Source: Pseudomonadota bacterium
Lineage (GTDB): Bacteria; Pseudomonadota; Alphaproteobacteria; Sphingomonadales; Sphingomonadaceae
NCBI GenBank assembly: GCA_023390675.1
Contig: JAEWCK010000092.1
Coordinates: 1-10,017, forward strand
Length of the DNA: 10,017 nt
Reading direction: 5' to 3'
The notes below the pieces were generated by a model. The model searched no databases. It was not told the origin of the DNA and was given only the letters and a program-made list of their open reading frames with translations. Both the position numbers and the translations under genes were made by a program. Positions 7,115 to 10,017 of this stretch are shown piece after piece. Numbering within the stretch: the stretch's first letter is position 1; each line of letters begins with the position of its first letter.

Positions 7115-7963
7115 ATGCGCTTCGAAGGCACCCAGAGCTATGTCGCGACCGAGGACCTCAAGGTCGCGGTCAACGCCGCCGTCACGCTGCGGCGTCCCCT
7201 CCTCGTCAAGGGCGAGCCCGGCACGGGCAAGACCGTGCTGGCCTATGAGATCGCCAAGGCAGCAGGCGCGCCGCTGATCGAGTGGAACGTCAAGTCGACC
7301 ACCAAGGCGCAGCAGGGCCTGTACGAATATGACGCGGTGGCGCGGCTGCGCGACGGCCAGCTCGGCGACGAGCGCGTCCACGACATTTCGAACTATATCC
7401 GCAAAGGCAAATTGTGGGAGGCGTTCACGTCGCCGCAGGTCCCCGTCCTGCTGATCGACGAGATCGACAAGGCCGATATCGAATTCCCCAACGACTTGCT
7501 CCAGGAGCTCGATCGGATGGAATTCCATGTCTACGAGACGAAGGAGACGATCCGCGCCGCGGAGCGCCCGATCGTCGTGATCACTTCGAACAACGAGAAG
7601 GACCTGCCCGACGCCTTCCTGCGCCGCTGCTTCTTCCACTACATCAAGTTCCCCGATCGCGAGACGATGCAGGCGATCGTCGACGTTCATTTCCCCGGCA
7701 TCCAGAAGATCCTGGTCAGTAAGGCGATGGATATCTTCTACGATATCCGCGAAGTGCCCGGGCTCAAGAAGAAGCCGAGCACGAGCGAGCTGCTCGATTG
7801 GCTCAAGCTGCTCCTCCACGAGGAGATGCCGCTCGACGTCCTTCAGAACAAGGATCCCACCAAGGCGATCCCGCCGCTCCACGGCGCGCTCTTGAAGAAC
7901 GAGCAGGATGTGATGCTGTTCGAGCGGCTCGCCTTCATGGCGCGGCGGCAGCAAGGCAAGTAA
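7115..7963 (+). CDS. MoxR-family AAA+ ATPase
   Basis: This 282-residue AAA+ ATPase is of the MoxR type. MoxR proteins act as ATP-driven chaperones that mature or insert cofactors into partner complexes, usually with a von Willebrand factor A (VWA) partner. Seen directly: Walker A GEPGTGKT (33-40), Walker B VLLIDEID (111-118), sensor-1 ITSNN (156-160), paired arginines R170-R171 in FLRRCFFHYIKFPD, and the family stretch STTKAQQGLYEYDAV (61-75). The C-terminal lid domain carries VPGLKKKPSTSELLDWLKLL. Length and end-to-end similarity suggest the CoxD / PA2707-like branch, but that is from memory. The ATG at 7115 follows a weak GGGGCG site and is 21 nt after the upstream gene. A VWA (CoxE-like) gene commonly follows this type of MoxR; here the next gene is a CHAP protein after 91 nt, so the VWA partner is absent from the window. 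Confidence 0.93.
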   Translation: MRFEGTQSYVATEDLKVAVNAAVTLRRPLLVKGEPGTGKTVLAYEIAKAAGAPLIEWNVKSTTKAQQGLYEYDAVARLRDGQLGDERVHDISNYIRKGKLWEAFTSPQVPVLLIDEIDKADIEFPNDLLQELDRMEFHVYETKETIRAAERPIVVITSNNEKDLPDAFLRRCFFHYIKFPDRETMQAIVDVHFPGIQKILVSKAMDIFYDIREVPGLKKKPSTSELLDWLKLLLHEEMPLDVLQNKDPTKAIPPLHGALLKNEQDVMLFERLAFMARRQQGK

Positions 7964-7988
7964 GCCGCCGGATTCAACGGAAACAGGG

Positions 7989-8002
7989 TTAACCCGTTTT
8001 AA
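7989..8002 (+). promoter_or_regulatory. CtrA-like site (TTAA-N6-TTAA) upstream of the CHAP gene
   Basis: TTAA at 7989-7992 and TTAA at 7999-8002 are separated by 6 nt, and the first half-site reads TTAACC inside the palindrome GGGTTAACCC (7986-7995). The alphaproteobacterial cell-cycle regulator CtrA recognises TTAA-N7-TTAA, so spacing is one base short. The site is 52 nt upstream of the CHAP start codon in the short gap after the MoxR gene. Confidence 0.4.
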
Positions 8003-8054
8003 ACCACTGAGCGATACGGTCTGCTCGGGGGGGACCTTGTATGGGTTCCCGAGT

Positions 8055-8627
8055 ATGCGTTTTTGTACCGCGTTCCCCTTTGCGCTCGCCGCCGCGCTTT
8101 GCGCCGCCGTGCCCGCAAGCTCCCAATCGCTCCTCGAATATGTCGGCCAGTGCGTGCCGTTTGCGCGCGCCGCGTCCGGCATCCAGATCTATGGCGACGC
8201 CTGGACCTGGTGGGATCAGGCCAAGGGCCGCTACCAGCGCGGCCAGCGTCCGCGTGTCGGCGCGGTGCTCGCCTTCGCGAAGAGCGCGCGGCTGCCGCTC
8301 GGGCACGTGGCCGTGGTCAGCCGGATCGTCGACGATCGTGTGCTGATGGTGACGCACGCCAATTGGTCGCGTCTGAACGGCGAGCGCGGGCATGCCGAGC
8401 AGGACGTGACTCTGTTCGACGTCTCGCGCAACGGCGACTGGAGCCTGGTCAAAGTGTGGTACCGCGATCGCAACGGCCTCGGCAGCTCCATCTACCCTGC
8501 GAACGGCTTCATCTATGGCACGCCCGCGCCGGGCAGCAACGTGCGCCAGGCCCGGCCCTCGCCCGAGCTGACCTCGCGCCAGCCCGATTATGTAGGATCG
8601 CTGATCGACGCCTATGTGGCACGTTGA
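8055..8627 (+). CDS. Secreted CHAP-domain cysteine peptidase/amidase
   Basis: The 190-residue precursor starts at the ATG at 8055. A TTG at 8037, six codons upstream and behind a G-run, is possible but would put extra residues before the signal peptide. Residues 1-24 form a signal peptide (MRFCTAFPFALAAALCAAVP then ASSQ), with cleavage likely after an Ala-Ser-Ser region, so the protein acts in the periplasm or outside. The CHAP (cysteine, histidine-dependent amidohydrolase/peptidase) domain has candidate catalytic residues C33 (GQCVPFAR), H84 (LGHVAVV) and N103 (THANW). Between them lies GDAWTWWDQAKGRYQRG, typical of alphaproteobacterial CHAP proteins. These enzymes usually cut peptidoglycan peptides or glutathionyl-spermidine-like amides; peptidoglycan is the likelier substrate here. 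No cell-wall binding domain is seen, only a short C-terminal tail. The upstream CtrA-like site would fit cell-cycle control. The gene is 91 nt after the MoxR gene and 36 nt before the glycosyltransferase. Confidence 0.9.
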   Translation: MRFCTAFPFALAAALCAAVPASSQSLLEYVGQCVPFARAASGIQIYGDAWTWWDQAKGRYQRGQRPRVGAVLAFAKSARLPLGHVAVVSRIVDDRVLMVTHANWSRLNGERGHAEQDVTLFDVSRNGDWSLVKVWYRDRNGLGSSIYPANGFIYGTPAPGSNVRQARPSPELTSRQPDYVGSLIDAYVAR

Positions 8628-8637
8628 CTTGTGCCCT

Positions 8638-8661
8638 CCTCTCCCCTGACGCATGGAGAGG
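8638..8661 (+). promoter_or_regulatory. Hairpin covering the glycosyltransferase Shine-Dalgarno
   Basis: CCTCTCC (8638-8644) and GGAGAGG (8655-8661) form a perfect 7-bp stem with a 10-nt loop. The right arm is the apparent Shine-Dalgarno of the gene starting at 8664, so folding would hide the ribosome binding site. Translational coupling to the CHAP gene ending at 8627 could open it. The arm also resembles the local palindromic repeat family (CTCTCCC / GGGAGAG), so it may be a decayed copy. Confidence 0.5.
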
Positions 8662-8663
8662 CG

Positions 8664-10017
8664 ATGTGGGCGGGGACCAGTAATCGGCGCCTTCCGTGGG
8701 CGCTGGGAGCGATTGTGCTCCTCGGACTCGCGCTGCGCATCGCAGGCGCCCAAGGGGCGCTGTGGCTCGATGAGGCGTGGTCGGCGGTGCTGGCGCACGA
8801 TGCGGGGACGCCGATCGGCGTTTTCCTCAACATCAATCACGACAACAACCATCATCTGAACTCGCTCTGGCTCCAGTTCGTCGGCTTCGGCGCCGAGCCG
8901 GTGCTCGCGCGTGCGCTGTCGATCGTCACCGGCACCGCGGCGGTCTGGGTCGCCTGGGCGATCGGGGCGCGGAGCTCGGTGGGGTTGGGGCTGCTCACGG
9001 CGGCGCTCTTCGCGATCTCGCCGATCCTCGTCACGCTCGGATCGGAAGCGCGCGGCTATGCGCCGATGACGCTGGCACTGCTGATCGCCATTCTCCTCGT
9101 CGACCGCCAGCTCGCGGGCGACGCCGAGCGCAGCCCCGCCACGGCGCTCGCGCTCTGCTTCTTCCTCGGCGCGCTGTCGCAGCTCACCATGTTCTTCGGC
9201 TTCTGCGCGGTGGCGGGCTGGGTGTTCTTCGCGCTGTGGAAGCGAAGCGACCTCCGCCAGGCGCTGATCGGTTCGATCCGGCTGCTGCTTGCCTCGGCAC
9301 TCGCGCTGGCCGCCGTGGCCGGAATCGTCCTCGGCGCAGCGGCGGCGAGCAAGACCGGGTTTCAGTTCGGCCGCTACGATCCGTTCGATCTGATGCAATA
9401 TCTCCACGCGATCGTGGAGATGCTGGGCTACACGCTCGGCGTCCCGGTGGTCACCGTCTGGTGGCTCGCCATCGCGCCGATCCTCGTCGTGTTCGCCCCA
9501 GGCATGGGCGTCACCCGCCTCGCCTTTCACCGGCTCGCGGTCGTCGGCTTTCCGGTGATGCTCGCGGTGCTGCACGCGGGCAATGTCGGGCATCCGCGCT
9601 ACTATCTCGTCGCCGGTCTCGCTTTGCTGATACTCGTCGCCGAGATGCTCTGGATCGGCCTCGCCCTCGGCGGCTGGCGGCGCTGGTTCGCTGGCGCGGC
9701 GCTCGCGGTGATCGTGGTCGGCAGCCTCGCGCAGGACCTGGATCTGATCCGCAACCAGCGCGGCGATGTCGGCGCGGCGCTTCGGGCGCTGGAGGCGCGC
9801 GCGCCGCAGGGCACCAGCGTCATCCTCGATCGCTCGACCGGCCTCGCGATGCTCCAGGCCGCGGCCGCGCACGACCGCTACCCCCTCGACATCCTCGAGA
9901 ACAAGCCGTGCGGCCCCGCCCGCTTCCTGTTCGTCGACCGGTTCAAGGGCGAGACGATGCCCGCGGCAAGCATCCGCTGCGGCGCGCATTATGCCCCCAT
10001 CGCGCGCGCCTATGCGC
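8664..10017 (+). CDS. GT-C type membrane glycosyltransferase, family 39-like (3' end cut)
   Basis: At least 451 residues are open from the ATG at 8664 (GGAGAGG just upstream) to the window edge. It is a polytopic membrane protein. Helix 1 (about 12-27) is followed by a large non-cytoplasmic loop with GALWLDEAWSA, whose D36-E37 pair matches the catalytic acidic motif of GT-C glycosyltransferases such as the PMT/ArnT/GT39 group. That loop also has HDNNHHLNSLWL (59-70). Further landmarks are GSEARGYAPM (126-135), about eight more hydrophobic segments, and NVGHPRYYLVA near residue 307. The last ~80 visible residues (from about 370) look like the start of a soluble C-terminal domain. Such enzymes move a sugar from a polyprenyl-phosphate donor onto lipid A, a glycan or a protein at the periplasmic face. 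Donor and acceptor cannot be told here. It is probably cotranscribed with the CHAP gene. Confidence 0.88.
   Translation, partial: MWAGTSNRRLPWALGAIVLLGLALRIAGAQGALWLDEAWSAVLAHDAGTPIGVFLNINHDNNHHLNSLWLQFVGFGAEPVLARALSIVTGTAAVWVAWAIGARSSVGLGLLTAALFAISPILVTLGSEARGYAPMTLALLIAILLVDRQLAGDAERSPATALALCFFLGALSQLTMFFGFCAVAGWVFFALWKRSDLRQALIGSIRLLLASALALAAVAGIVLGAAAASKTGFQFGRYDPFDLMQYLHAIVEMLGYTLGVPVVTVWWLAIAPILVVFAPGMGVTRLAFHRLAVVGFPVMLAVLHAGNVGHPRYYLVAGLALLILVAEMLWIGLALGGWRRWFAGAALAVIVVGSLAQDLDLIRNQRGDVGAALRALEARAPQGTSVILDRSTGLAMLQAAAAHDRYPLDILENKPCGPARFLFVDRFKGETMPAASIRCGAHYAPIARAYA

Noticed and set aside
8653..8859. ATG at 8653 with a 68-codon frame overlapping the glycosyltransferase start
   Set aside because: It is in a different frame from the long glycosyltransferase, lacks a ribosome binding site, and its Arg/Ser-rich product resembles out-of-frame reading.
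6350..9989. Two minus-strand open frames of 610 and 666 codons
   Set aside because: They span several well-supported plus-strand genes and the gaps between them, show no domain pattern, and follow the third-position GC of the sense genes.

Overview
The window is high-GC DNA with the codon style of an alphaproteobacterium. Several proteins (CarA, DnaG, RpoD and the MoxR ATPase) read like those of Sphingomonas or a close sphingomonad. That placement rests on recognising the sequences by eye, not on a search. No rRNA, tRNA, CRISPR array or classical insertion sequence is visible.

Left part (1-5596), core information-processing genes. carA (carbamoyl-phosphate synthase small subunit, minus strand, cut by the window start) diverges from a plus-strand run: a free-standing GatB/YqeY-domain protein, a small DUF559 endonuclease-like gene, dnaG (primase) and rpoD (housekeeping sigma factor). 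The run yqeY-dnaG-rpoD resembles the macromolecular-synthesis operon known from other bacteria. The DUF559 gene looks like a later insertion. It is bracketed by perfect 33-nt palindromic GC-rich repeats in inverted orientation, and a third copy follows it. The repeats apparently supply its ribosome binding site, its start codon and its C-terminal tail. Its stop codon directly abuts the dnaG start codon.

The same repeat family appears inside the carA reading frame at the window edge, and as an inverted pair (REPIN-like) right after rpoD. This makes at least six repeat units in about 5.7 kb. The repeat/DUF559 association is the most interesting signal in the window.

Right part (5720-10017). 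A small four-helix membrane protein lies on the minus strand. A 339-nt AT-rich intergenic region follows, with a perfect DnaA-box match and a perfect 9-bp-stem hairpin. Next come a plus-strand pair (an unrecognised 221-aa protein and a MoxR-family AAA+ ATPase), a secreted CHAP-domain cysteine peptidase/amidase preceded by a CtrA-like TTAA-N6-TTAA site, and a polytopic GT-C type glycosyltransferase cut by the window end. The glycosyltransferase's Shine-Dalgarno sequence is buried in a perfect 7-bp hairpin stem.
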